Positions 39,877-51,037 of a DNA stretch of 64,000 nt are shown piece after piece (position 1 is the first letter of the stretch; each line of letters starts with the position of its first letter). The stretch is taken from the NCBI RefSeq assembly GCF_000165425.1, contig NW_001799630.1, positions 437,734-501,733 on the forward strand, in the 5' to 3' direction. The translations under genes were made by a program, and so were the position numbers. The notes beneath the pieces are model-generated. The model was not told where the DNA came from, ran no database searches, and saw only the letters and a list, made by a program, of their open reading frames with translations. The stretch is from Paramecium tetraurelia. Lineage: Eukaryota; Ciliophora; Oligohymenophorea; Peniculida; Parameciidae.

Positions 39877-41967
39877 TATTAGTACAACTATTGTTATTAC
39901 TATTACTACTATTATTATTATTACAACTATTATTACTATTACAATTATTATTATTATTAATGCTATTACAATTTTTATACTTAATCTTATGATTTTTCAT
40001 AATCCTATTCTTCTTTTTAAATTGGCTACTAAATTATTGAATTTTATTTTTCTGTTTCATCCATATTTTATTAAGGTTACGGGTGACTATCTTCTGGCAT
40101 CAAAAAGGCCTCGCTAACAGATCCTGGTTATTCCTAATTAATTTCGTCATCTTTTTGAATATTTTCATCTTCGTCTGTAGAATATTCTAAATCATCTTAG
40201 TCAAATTAATCCTCTTCAACTTTTTGAATCAACTCAGTTGGCTACTTTAATCTTTTATGTATTTCTTTATACTGTATAGGTTTAACATCATAATATTTTT
40301 GTTGAGCTTCACAATGATCTTAAACTATATTTATTATTAGTAATAATTTACTCTAATCCAATATAAATGTCTTTTAAATATGATCTATGAATTCTCGAAA
40401 CAGTTACAAACATTACATGTCTGTAAATTCATTTTAAGAAGTAAATACCAGAACATAAGTTCTTCCAATAATATTCTAAATTTAATGAGAATCTAAAGTA
40501 TATAGGATAAACTTACAAACATTATCATTAATACTGTAAAAGGCTTCTAAATTTTCATTCTGTTCATTAATTATTAAAGAGTTAATGCTTTATTGTTTAT
40601 AAGTAATTCTTAGATATGACCCAATATACCCACCATGATTCATTTCTCTATTATTAATTTCAGAAGTAAATAACACTGTAAAATCATTCTAAACAACTGC
40701 TGTATTATCAAACATTTCAACGAATGGAGTATCCTAAAATTATTCATTAGATTTGAATTTAATTATTTAATCAGATTGCAATTGAAATGGCAATTATTTA
40801 AAAAAGTCTAATGAAACATCAGAACATTGCTGTTGAGGATTTTCACAGACGTTGTTTCTCTGGTGAATGATAAATATGCAATCTTAAAATACATGTTCAA
40901 TCAAATCACTTGAAGGAAATTTAGCAAACTATGAAGTAACAAATGAAAAAACAAAGACTTTTGAATCAGTCATACCAATAGTTATATAAGCCAAGTTGTC
41001 ATCTTCTTTGTAATTGATTACAATCCCATCCTCGCTTTCAAAAATTAGAATATGAATAAATCCTCTATTTTCTTATTAAAGAGTCACGATTAATCCACTT
41101 TGAGGATAATCAATAGTTTATTGGTGAGTTTCCATATTTTAAATAGGTATTCTCAACTCAAGGACTTTGTTATTCAAATTTTATGCTACAAAAACTTGAA
41201 GCCCAGGGTAGTTTTTCGTAAAATACTCATTATCCAAAGTTCCATTAATTATCTAATTGCCCAAATGATAATGTATAGGAGGATGATATAGGTCAGGCGT
41301 TTGAAAAGTTAAGCGTTCAAAATTATTATCCAAATTACATTTGATTTATTCTAACGAAATTGATGCGACCTTTTATTAGCAATATTCCTGGTCTTCTGAT
41401 TGACTGATGAAATGTACGAACCGCTTTAAAATCAACATAGCATCCCCTTTACCTCCCCATGATACTATATATATAAAGCCCATTTTCTCGAATTTATCTA
41501 CAGCATCCGTTTTACCAAAAGAAAATTCTCTCACCAAATTTTCTTTAGATATTAGCAAATGTCCTCCATCCTCTTCCTTATCAACAAAATATCCATTATA
41601 ACCATTATAGAGGTGAACAGAAGCAGTGGTTCTATTCTACTTTACTTTGAACTCCTAAATTGATAACCATTAAATTTCGCTAGCATCGCCTGCGAAGATG
41701 TAAGCATCAGTAAATCCCACCAAGAAATATGAGTTATTGCTTAAACTTGGTGAAGACTTATAACTTTATTAGATATCCAATGCGAAATGAGGTGATTGGC
41801 TAGTTAGTATATAAGGCATCGTACTCAGCAATTAAATAAACTTATTACTTCTAATTCTATTAATCAATCAAAAAGAATGTTTATTCTTCATAAAATAGGC
41901 GCAGTCCGCACAAAAAGTTCTCTGCATTTAACGAGTAAATAGCTTAGATTAAAAAAATTATAAACAT
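38888..41967 (-). CDS. Secreted or surface protein with a long polyglutamine tract
   Basis: ATG at 41967, TGA at 38888-38890, about 1,010 residues; introns 41824-41848 (25 nt) and 39127-39148 (22 nt). The N-terminus MFIIFLIQAIYSLNAENF is a signal peptide. Residues about 30-570 are a beta-rich ectodomain-like region (SNNSYFLVGFTDAYIFAGDA, FIYIVSWGGKGDAMLILKR). An acidic linker precedes a polyglutamine tract read from the (ATT)n repeat at 39799-39965, where each TAA/TAG is Gln. After it come a charged Gln/Glu/Lys segment, a Gly/Arg/Tyr-rich part (YYQKDYGRRDQHHG) and a short C-terminal domain with paired cysteines (CITVYSKCQFQGESLQLCG). The frame is continuous across the repeat. Function unknown. 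The stop lies 59 bp before the channel start. Confidence 0.75.
39799..39965. repeat. (ATT)n microsatellite inside a coding region
   Basis: About 24 pure ATT units (39799-39871) followed by about 95 bp of imperfect ATT/ACT/ATC units. On the minus strand, in the frame of the surrounding gene, it reads TAA/TAG/CAA/TTG and encodes mostly glutamine. The plus-strand Ile-rich and the other minus-strand Asn-rich frames are shadows. Confidence 0.92.
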
Positions 41968-42243
41968 TATTATATAAATAATTATAAAATATGACTAAGG
42001 AATTCCACCTTAATAAATTTTCTTTTGTTTGCTAAATCACAAAAAATCATCTCTTTTGAAGTGTAACTTTTGATTTATAACTTTTAATAAAATTCATAAA
42101 TCATCAGAGATAATTCGAGAATGCATCTTTAAATTCATTATTACGAATTGACCTTAAATTTGGGCCGTTGCCTCAATTATTAATAAGATTCTTATAATTA
42201 TAAAGATCAAATGTTCATAATTAATTTACTAATTTATTTATAT
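41968..42243. promoter_or_regulatory. Divergent intergenic region
   Basis: 276 bp between the secreted polyglutamine protein gene (minus) and the unknown gene at 42244 (plus). AT-rich; no other feature seen. Confidence 0.4.
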
Positions 42244-43839
42244 ATGAATTAATTCTGGAATAGTAAATTAAATACTTTAGGATATGTCAGAAATTATCAC
42301 TCTGATTTTGGTTCATCTAATATAATCAATCATACACTATATCATAAATATGCATCTTCTCAAAATTATTACTTCACAAAAGAAATTAATGATATTTTAA
42401 GTAAAAACAGAACCCCAGCAACAATTAAGTTTTATGTAACCAATTCATGAATAATTCAGGATGATATTCAATATTTAGAGAATGAGGAATGCATGTCCAG
42501 AGTGTATGATATTGATGATTACTAATCAAAAATTTAATTGCTGGTTGAGTTTTATAAATATCACCATGATTTGCCTCGTTTTACTGTGGAAGAAGAAATT
42601 ATCTAAATTTTGAATTTGTATTACGATAAAAAGAGAAAATTGGAGTTCTATAAAATATAGAGATAAATAGAATATGAAAATTAAAAGAATCCAGATAAAC
42701 CATAAAAAGGGATTGTTGGAGATTAGCCTATTGAATCTTAAAGCACTCCACAATCAGATATTAATGGAGACTCTACGATTAACAATAATGTAGAAAACAT
42801 TCTTTAAGATGTCCTTATATAGTAGAAAAACTAAAATTAAATTTCTCAATAAGATATAAGTTAAATTACAAAATTTTAGGATGACTAAAAGAGTGAAATT
42901 CAATAAATGCTTGATATTTTCAACCAAGGAAACCAAAAGAATATACAAAAATATTCCTTCTAAAAAAATAGTAGTCCCTCTTTTAATCAACTTCATAAAT
43001 TAAATGAGTAAATGTTAACTCAATCAAATCAAAAATAATATACTTTATACCAATAGAATGTTCGAATTCCTTTAACAACAAGACATCCATCTTCATCTCT
43101 AAGCAGAAATTTGAAAACATCATCTCATGAAAAAAAACTAGATAATAATTTTGCTTATTTATTTAATAAGTGTCCTTAAAGAAAAAGATAAACAATGGAA
43201 AATAAAAATGAAATCAAGAAAGAATTCAAGAAGTCAGTTCCAAATATAAAATCTTTGGGATTAAGAATCTTAGCATGTCTAAACTAAATAGAAAAGTACA
43301 AATAAAATACTAAATGCATATCATCACTAGATAACAAAGAAATTTAAAAGATTATATTTTCAGTTCATTCACCTGCTTATTCATCTAATATGAATCCTTA
43401 TAAAGGTTCATCAACTCATTCCATTAAAATATCTCAGTAAGTTAATACATAAGATGATTATGTAATTAATTAAAGCCCAATTAATTTTCACACTACTTAA
43501 ACTCCAAGATCTAATTAGGATGGTTCTAAGCTAGTAAAAAGACATTTCTTAGAGTAAAAACAAAAAGATAACCTAAAAAAGCTCATGGTTTATAAGAAGG
43601 ATAACAACATCAAAACTCAAAAAGATTTACGTTTAATCCCAAAACTTAATCTTAATAGAGTTAATAACTTGAATGTTAACTCATGTTGTAACACTCTTCG
43701 AATAAATGGATTAAATCAAAATAGTACTAATCAGCTAACACCTAAGTCTTTCACCTTTAGATCCAGAATAAATAACATAATAAATTAGTAAATAAAAACA
43801 ATCTAAAATAATTATGTAAAGAACTCAGTCAAACAATGA
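42244..43839 (+). CDS. Low-complexity Gln/Asn/Ser-rich protein of unknown function
   Basis: ATG at 42244, TGA at 43837-43839, about 522 residues; one intron 42436-42459 (24 nt, carrying an in-frame TGA, which supports its removal). The first 130 residues look folded: KLNTLGYVRNYHSDFGSSNI, QNYYFTKEINDILSKNRTPA, DDIQYLENEECMSRVYDIDD and LLVEFYKYHHDLPRFTVEEE. The rest is Gln/Asn/Ser-rich and basic (KYSFQKNSSPSFNQLHKLNE). This N-terminal pattern may define a ciliate-specific family; I cannot name it. No membrane segment, no catalytic motif. Confidence 0.68.
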
Positions 43840-44923
43840 TCGTTTATAATGTGTTATTAAATAAATTCAATTTTGAAAGATTATAGTAAAATTAGTAACT
43901 CCATAATATTAAAGAATTGGATTTCTGGATTATACTATCTATTGTTCAGTCCAGTTGTTTATAATTTGAATTTATGAATCATTTTTATTATTTTAATTTG
44001 AATATAATCTTAAAATAGATTCATAATCTCTTATGATTAATTTAAGGATTATACGTTTAAGAAGGATTATAATCATATTGATTTATTTTACAATTCATGA
44101 TACTAATTTGTAATTGAGTAAATAAAGAACCAATGTTAGCTTTGGTATAAATAAAATTTCCAAATACAGACTTCAGATTTTTCATTTATAAATTGATTAC
44201 TTTCTGGAAATAATTAGTGAATCATTCCAAAATTCAAATTTGGATTCAAAAATTTATTAAATATTATAAGCAAGATAATTTATCTATTTTTCAAATTTAT
44301 TGAATTCATTTAATGAGAGTAATCAAAAAATTATTGTTCTGTTGGATGAATTAAATGGTATTAGATAATTTTATTATTTATTTATATAAAAAATTTTTCT
44401 AAGAATTCCAAAAAAATAGGAATGTTCTTTAAGCAATAGAACCATTTTTCTACTTTTAAATTATAACGCTTAACTTTTTAGAATCAAATGAATTTGAAGA
44501 ATAAGAGATAATTAGGATTGAAAACAAAAATGGCAAAACACAAAGTCAATATAAAAAACACTAATCTAAAATTTTAAAAGGGATTGTTTTTTATTAAATA
44601 TAATTTGATTTTGTAAGAAAAAGTAAGATTTAATAAAAAGCTAAAATTTATCTTTCCAGTATAATCATTAATTAACAAACCATTTATATATAATTTTATA
44701 GGCTTAATTATTCTTAAATATTTTCTTATTTTAATATATATATTTTTATGAGTAATTTAAACATTAAATATGATTTGAATATTTATGAACGGGTATTTTT
44801 CATAAATTTGATTAGGAATTAATCTCATATAATTGATTGCGTATTAATTATACCAGTGATTTCATTGTCTTATCCTGATCATAAATTCTAAGATTTGCAT
44901 AATAAAATTTATAAGATATTAAA
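43840..44923. other. Intergenic with a degenerate open frame
   Basis: About 1.1 kb. From about 44042 to the TGA at 44489-44491 the plus strand is open in one frame (about 150 codons) with partly protein-like content (IDYFLEIISESFQNSNLDSK, NQKIIVLLDELNGIRQFY), but no ATG lies in frame at its beginning. It may be a decayed gene or the 3' part of an unresolved one. The last 150 bp should hold the CDPK promoter. Confidence 0.35.
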
Positions 44924-46453
44924 ATGGGTTCTTGTTCTTCGCGACAAATGAAATAATAGATGAAAGCAAAAATATAGGAATCTAAACAAAAATAATCATA
45001 ATCAGCTACTCCAAACAGGCAAACAACTAAAATAAATAGTATAAGATCACAATCTAGACACAATACACATACAGCAATATAGTCTCAGAATGATTTGAAC
45101 CAGTTAGGCTATAGTTTGAAAAACATAAATTTCTTTCTAATCTATAGAAACACAAATTTTTCTTCCTTCTATAGCTTACTCAAGAAAGAGGATAAAGATA
45201 ACCCGTTTACAACTATCCAACATAATAATGCTGGGACTGTGAGAATAATAAAGAGTTACAAATCCACAGATTCAAAATATATAGCTTAATTACTCAAATA
45301 TTAACTTGTACATTTTTTTTCTAAATTAGCATCATCCAAATTTGATATAATAGTTTGAAATATATGAGGAATAATAGAAATATCATGTGGCAGAGGAGAA
45401 TAACAACAAAATAGTCGTGCTAAATTAAAAAACATTTAATGATGAAAAGGAAATTGCTTTTATTTTTAATTAGATAGTTGAGGTTATTGAATATCTACAT
45501 CACTAAAATTTAACGCATGGACATTTGACAATGGAATGCTTTGCTCTATTTGGTGATTAATACATCAAGTTATATGATTTATTTCATTTATTTATGAAGA
45601 AAAAGCCAACTCTAGAAGAAACACACTATTTACCACCAGAATATTTTGATAATTAAGAATATTCCGAAGAAAGGGATATTTGGTCTTTGGGGATAATTTT
45701 ATATAATTTACTATATCACAACTCTCCTTATGAATCTAACATAGCAAGTTTGCTTAAATTTGATATAAAAGCATCAAATATTTCATATTAAAATAAAATA
45801 TCAGAAGAAGCTATATCTTTATTATAATAAATATTAGAAAAGAATCCAAAAAAAAGAATTAGGATAAGTGAAATAACAAAACATCCCTGGTTTAAAAAGT
45901 AATAGGTTTTCTTAGATGATGATCATATTAGAGAGACTTTGTAAAGATTAAGATTATCAAAGAAACTTAATATTTTATAGGTTTACTTACTTAAATTTAT
46001 AATTAATAATTATCCACCTGACAAATTAAGAGAAATATACTCTGTATTTCGATCACTTGATTTAGATAATGATGGATTTTTCAGCATTTCAGAACTAATC
46101 ACTTCCTACACTGAATATGTTGAAGATTCTGAAAATACTAAAATTATATGCATGAATATATTTTAAAAGGTAGATATGGATAAGGATAAAAAAATCACTT
46201 TTTAGGAGTTCATTTTGTATGCTTTTGATCGAAAAGAGTTAATTGAAGAAGAAGTGATTACCACAAGTTTCAAATTACTAAAAAATAAAAAGAATTTTAT
46301 TACTGCTGAAACATTGGCAGTTTAGTACACTTTAGATAAAGAATATTTTACAGACATGATGAATGAGCATTTGAAAAAAGATTATGTATTAATTATCTTA
46401 TAATTTAGATCACTTTAAAAAGCTTTAAAGAACTTATGAATAAAATAGTTTGA
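44924..46453 (+). CDS. CDPK-like pseudokinase with EF-hands and N-myristoylation signal
   Basis: ATG at 44924, TGA at 46451-46453, about 494 residues; introns 45308-45329 (22 nt) and 46386-46408 (23 nt). The start MGSCSSRQMK is a classic myristoylation/palmitoylation signal. The kinase fold is clear (YSLLKK..., QLHHPNLIQQFEIYEEQQ, VEVIEYLHHQNLTHGHLTME, RDIWSLGIILYNLLYHNSPY, KRIRISEITKHPWFKKQ), but the catalytic residues are gone: no VAIK Lys (TDSKYIAQ), HRD is THGHL, DFG is YDLFH. A CDPK-type autoinhibitory/CLD part follows (QRLRLSKKLNILQVYLLKF). EF-hands: DLDNDGFFSISE and DMDKDKKITFQE have complete loops; two more are degenerate. It probably acts as a calcium-regulated membrane scaffold rather than an enzyme. 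That role is inference; the residue losses are seen. Confidence 0.86.
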
Positions 46454-46589
46454 CTGAAGATTTATGATTCAATAGATGTATGATTAAATTATATAGATTA
46501 TTATAATATAATTCTCTTTACTCTCTGCATAATAGGTTTGTAAAAGCAAACCTAAATTTTAGTTACTTAGATGATCATAATTATATAAA

Positions 46590-47804
46590 TCAATCTAAGC
46601 AAATCATCCAGAGTGTTTTTAATAATTAATCTGCGGTTTTCCTTTTATCTACATCTCTTTCTAAACAACCTATCAACACCTCAACAATCTCTTCGTCGGC
46701 TGATTAAATATGCAGATCTTATTTTTTTATTTTCATTTGTAATTCTTTTTCTGTATGACCACTAAAGGGAAACTTATTAAACAATAAAGCGTAGAGTACC
46801 ACTCCACAACTCCAGATATCAGTTATCTCATTGTATCTTGGATTTGGAGGGAGCATTTCTGGACTCATGTAAGAAGGAGTTCCATATGTTGTGTTAATGT
46901 ACCCATCTACTTCAGTAGCAAAACCAAAATCAATCAGTTTGATCTCTCTTTATAGTTATGTTTAATTTACTTTTATGCATTTATTAAAATGTTATCCAAT
47001 TTGATATCTCTATGAACTATTTTTTTATTGTGTAAATAACTAACAGCCTTTAATAGTTAAAAGAAAACTAATTGAATCTCAAATTCTGAAAGATTTTTAA
47101 CCTTTTTCAATGATTGATCGCCTCCATATTCCATTATTAAATTAATCTAGTGTATGTTAAGACTGAAAAATTACATTTTTATTAGACTCTACAACTTTAA
47201 TTAGACGGATTATATTCTTGTGATTGCATTATCTAAGAATTTGAATTTCTTTAGCTACTGCACGAGCACGTTAAGGATCATACAATCTTTCTTTAGAATA
47301 CACTTTTATTGCCACAACCTCACCATGCACCTTATGCACTCCCTTTCTGACAATCGCATAAGAACCCTAACCAATAACTTCCTAGATTTCATATTCATCT
47401 AAAGTGACCAATTTTTTTTAAGGTTTTAACTCAATTAGAGGTGATTCCTTTATATCTAATTTTTCACTTGTTAGTTTCTTTACCATTTATGGTGCATTTG
47501 AATTTGATCTAATTTAAACTACTGATTTAACAGGTTCCATTCTTTATTTCTTAATAACTTTATTTTCTTCTTTATTTTATCTAGGTGAAGTAGGAGCTTG
47601 CTTTGGCTTCAATAGCAAATTTGATAAAACAGGCAGTCTTGGTTTCATGTGTACTTTTTTTGGCCGAATTTCTGTATTTTCAGTTTGATCCTCTTAGATT
47701 ATTTTGTTGTCTATGCTTATTTATTTGGTTTTAGCATCTGGTCTCTTCAAAATTTCTGGAAGGGTTGTGAATTTAAGATATGAATCATTAGTAAGTTGCC
47801 ACAT
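46590..47804 (-). CDS. Serine/threonine protein kinase, CAMK/AMPK-like, active-site residues intact
   Basis: ATG at 47804, TGA at 46590-46592, about 387 residues; introns 47147-47174 (28 nt) and 46948-46970 (23 nt). About 120 residues of basic, Pro/Lys-rich leader (KPKQAPTSPRQNKEENK) precede the kinase domain. Motifs: YEIQEVIGQGSYAIVRKGVH (Gly loop), EVVAIKVYSKE (VAIK Lys), ILRQCNHKNIIRLIKVVES, YLHNKKIVHRDIKLDNILIN (HRD), IKLIDFGFATEVD (DFG), YGTPSYMSPEMLPP (activation segment and APE), DIWSCGVVLYALLFNKFPF. The domain closes with ERDVDKRKTADQLLK. No regulatory domain follows. Subfamily assignment is only by motif style. Confidence 0.92.
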
Positions 47805-48446
47805 TATAAATTTAATAAAATATAATAATAAATTTTCATTAGTTCTCTAAATTTAATCAAATTTAGATGATAATCCAAGAATTATATTAATAGACTGATA
47901 AAATTTAAGAAAATAGTAGAAACACAAAAATAATTAATTTTCTTCATTCATTTAGATAAGGGTGATCTGATTACTCTAGTTATGAGCTATAAGACAAGTT
48001 TCAGGTGTAATACTGCTACAAAGTTTAATATTTAGTTTAAAAATAAAATAGCGAGAAGGAAATCAGGATAAACCATGAATGTTAAATTAATTCGACCATT
48101 GATAAAGTTAGAAATAATTAGGATTAGAATAAAAATAAAATGTAAGAGTAAATATAACTTAATATTATAATTAATTTTTTAACTTGTAATACTATAAATA
48201 ATCAAAAGTAATTGGAGCATCTTTTACAACTTTAATAAACTTTAGATTATAAGCAATAACTATAAAAGAGATCTATTCTATATAATGATTAATTTATCTA
48301 TTTCTATTTCTAATTGTTAATAAATTTTTCTCAAATTTACTTAAATATTTTAAAATTAAAAAGCAAGAGATATATAAATTGAAGAATAAGAAGAATGATT
48401 TCCATGTATTTATTAATTAATATAAAATGAAATATGTAAAAAGAAA
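47805..48446. other. Intergenic
   Basis: 642 bp between the kinase start and the ABCG stop (same strand). AT-rich, TGA-broken in all frames, nothing recognised besides the expected kinase promoter next to 47805. Confidence 0.4.
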
Positions 48447-50471
48447 TCAATTTTAGTTATTCACAATCTACATGGATTCAGGTGATCTTAGCTTTGGTTT
48501 TTCAGGACTTGAAATGAGATGAAGAGCTAAATAGGCAAACAATCTAATTCCAACAGCCAACCCTATTAAAACATAACAGCATTCCCATTTAGATAGAGTG
48601 ATTGATAACATTTCGACAGGATTGCATTATTATCCAGGCATACATTCATATATAACATCGTCAAACTCATTCTATTAATAATAAGATAATTATTTTACAA
48701 TGACTGAAGCTTCAAATCCATATTTAAACATTGATAAATATGTGAATGGATAGAAAATGTATGGAATATTATCTTAGTTCACAAAAAATCCTCCTAATAT
48801 CATAAAAGGAATAACTAAAGCAGGTACTAATGCAGTAGCTACTTCTATTTTTGGTATTATTGTTGATAAAAGTAATCCATATGACACTGCATATTGATAT
48901 GTTAAGAATTAAATTAATATTAACATGAAGAATTTTCCTACATTAATATCACTTAATCCAATAACATAATAGACAATGATTACACAAAGAGATGGATATA
49001 AAATCTAGAATGGAAATTCTGCCAAAGATCTTGCCCAAAAGAATGAATGAACACTGTAAGTTTTGTTTATTCTTTCTCTTAAAAACAAAGGTCTTTCCAT
49101 TGAGAACGTATGAAGAGCACCTTAGATACCTCCAAATGCATTAGCTGTACAAATAAAGAAGAGAGCTCCAAAACGATTTTATAACCCTTCATTATAATTT
49201 CCTAACTATAAAATTAAATTAAATATAGTACATCAGAATAAACTAGCATGAGCATGATTGCATTAACTATTGATTAAAATATTTTTAATTTCACATCCAT
49301 AGGATTTCTAATTTCATTTAAAAACGATCTTTAGTAGATCAAAACAAATTGTTAAATAAATCCGATATGAAATCCAGTATCATTTTCTTTGATCACAGCA
49401 GACTCACTTGATTGCAATTCTCTGATCATATTAGAAGAGTTATAATTATTGATAAACTATTTAAGTCTTTCTTCAAATTCTTCTTTGATTTTAGCTTCAT
49501 CAAAATCGTCAGATTCTCCTGCCTATATTTTTTCAACTAAAAGTCCTTCTTCATTCATTAATTTCATAAAGTAATCAGATGGGTTTGAAAAATTGGGACA
49601 TTAAAAGCCCATATTTCCAAAATAATTAATGGCTTATTCAGCATCTCCTTAATAGATTATGTTTCCTCTGACTAAAAGCATAAGTCTGTCGAAATTGTTA
49701 AAGATTTCAGATGAAGGTTGATGAATGGTACTGACAATAGTTCTTCCATTCTTTGCTAACCTTTTCAACAGATCAATAACTTATAAGGCAGTCGAAGAAT
49801 CTAAACCAGTAGTTGGTTCATCAAGAAAGATCAAACTTGGATTTGTCAATAGTTCTACACCAATACTTGCTCTTTTTCTTTCTCCTCCTGATACACCTCT
49901 GATTTAGGTATTTCCCACTCTTGTGTCTGCACACTTAGTAATACCCAACTCTCTGATCAAAGCTTCAACTCTTTAATGTTTTTCTTCCTGAGATATTGTT
50001 AATCTCATATTGGCTGAAAAGTAAAAGGCCTCTAAAAGTATTTAAGGGTATTGTACCTCTTGGAGAGAATGTTGCAAGCAATATATCGTCTTACATAACA
50101 TATGCCATTTGATCATTGAATTTGTCAATATCATCTATTCTTTTTCCATTCAGCATCAATTCTCCAGAAATTTGTAAATTATCTGATATTAATCGACCAG
50201 ACAAAAAGTTTAAAAGAGTGGTTTTGCCTGATCCAGAAGGACCAAGAATTGCAGTGAAGTGTGCTGGTTTCATTACACCTTTGAGATTATTTAACAAACA
50301 CTTCTAAGTGCTAACCTATTGATAAATGGTGAATAAATGTACTTTTCCAACTTTAATAGTTGCATTAATTATGAGTTTATCCCATTCTAATTCAATTGGA
50401 GTAAATTTTCCTAATGAAAACTCAGCTCGATTATCTGTACTAACAAGGTTTTCCTCTCTATTTGCTAACAT
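48447..50471 (-). CDS. ABCG-type half transporter
   Basis: ATG at 50471, TGA at 48447-48449, about 645 residues. Introns 50032-50056 (25 nt) and 49206-49231 (26 nt) are clear; a 27-nt candidate at 50316-50342 keeps the frame either way. Order is nucleotide-binding domain then membrane domain, as in ABCG proteins. Walker [21 protein letters not shown]-loop region: DQMAYVMQDD. Signature: [20 protein letters not shown]. Walker [19 protein letters not shown]. Switch His: [14 protein letters not shown]. The C-terminal half has about six hydrophobic segments (for example [19 protein letters not shown]), with a luminal/extracellular loop holding YECMPGQQCNP before the last one. It must dimerise to work; the substrate (lipid or xenobiotic) cannot be inferred. 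Confidence 0.95.
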
Positions 50472-51037
50472 TTAATTGGGATAATACCATAGGTTTAAAG
50501 CTTATCTGTCATAAAAACTGATTGAATTTATTGTTCAAAAATATTATTATTAATCTTTAGAATATTAGAATTGATAAATTCTAAAATTTAGAATTCTTCA
50601 ATTCCTAGTATTAATATAAAACCTATTTTTATAATAATATAAATATTATAATCGAAGTTAACTATTAATTATAATACGAATTCTTTGAATTCTAAAATAC
50701 TTAAATTTCTCAATTATTTCAATTATCTCCACAAATAAATGCTTTAATCTCCCTTTCAATTTGAGTATTCTTTTGCCATTAAATAAATACTTTAGGCATT
50801 TCTCTCATTAGTTTTTTATATTCCTGAGATCAATTAGTTCTTTGTAATTACGAATTCTTATTGATAAAATTGAATGATGGATAAGTAATTTATTATTAAT
50901 GTTTGCAAAATAGTTGTTAATTTTATATTTAATGAATTCATAAAAAAAAATACTATGGCGAAGGAATTTCTATAAAATTATTGAAATCAAATATATTTTA
51001 TGTATAAATAGTTATATATATTAAATAAAATTTTAAT
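50472..51037. promoter_or_regulatory. Divergent intergenic region
   Basis: 566 bp between the ABCG gene (minus) and the TORTIFOLIA-like gene (plus). AT-rich and without recognised features. Confidence 0.4.

Noticed and set aside
39695-40117. Plus-strand Ile-rich ORF and minus-strand Asn-rich ORF over the ATT repeat
   Set aside because: Both are frame shadows of the microsatellite; the glutamine frame is the one that continues into non-repetitive coding sequence on both sides.
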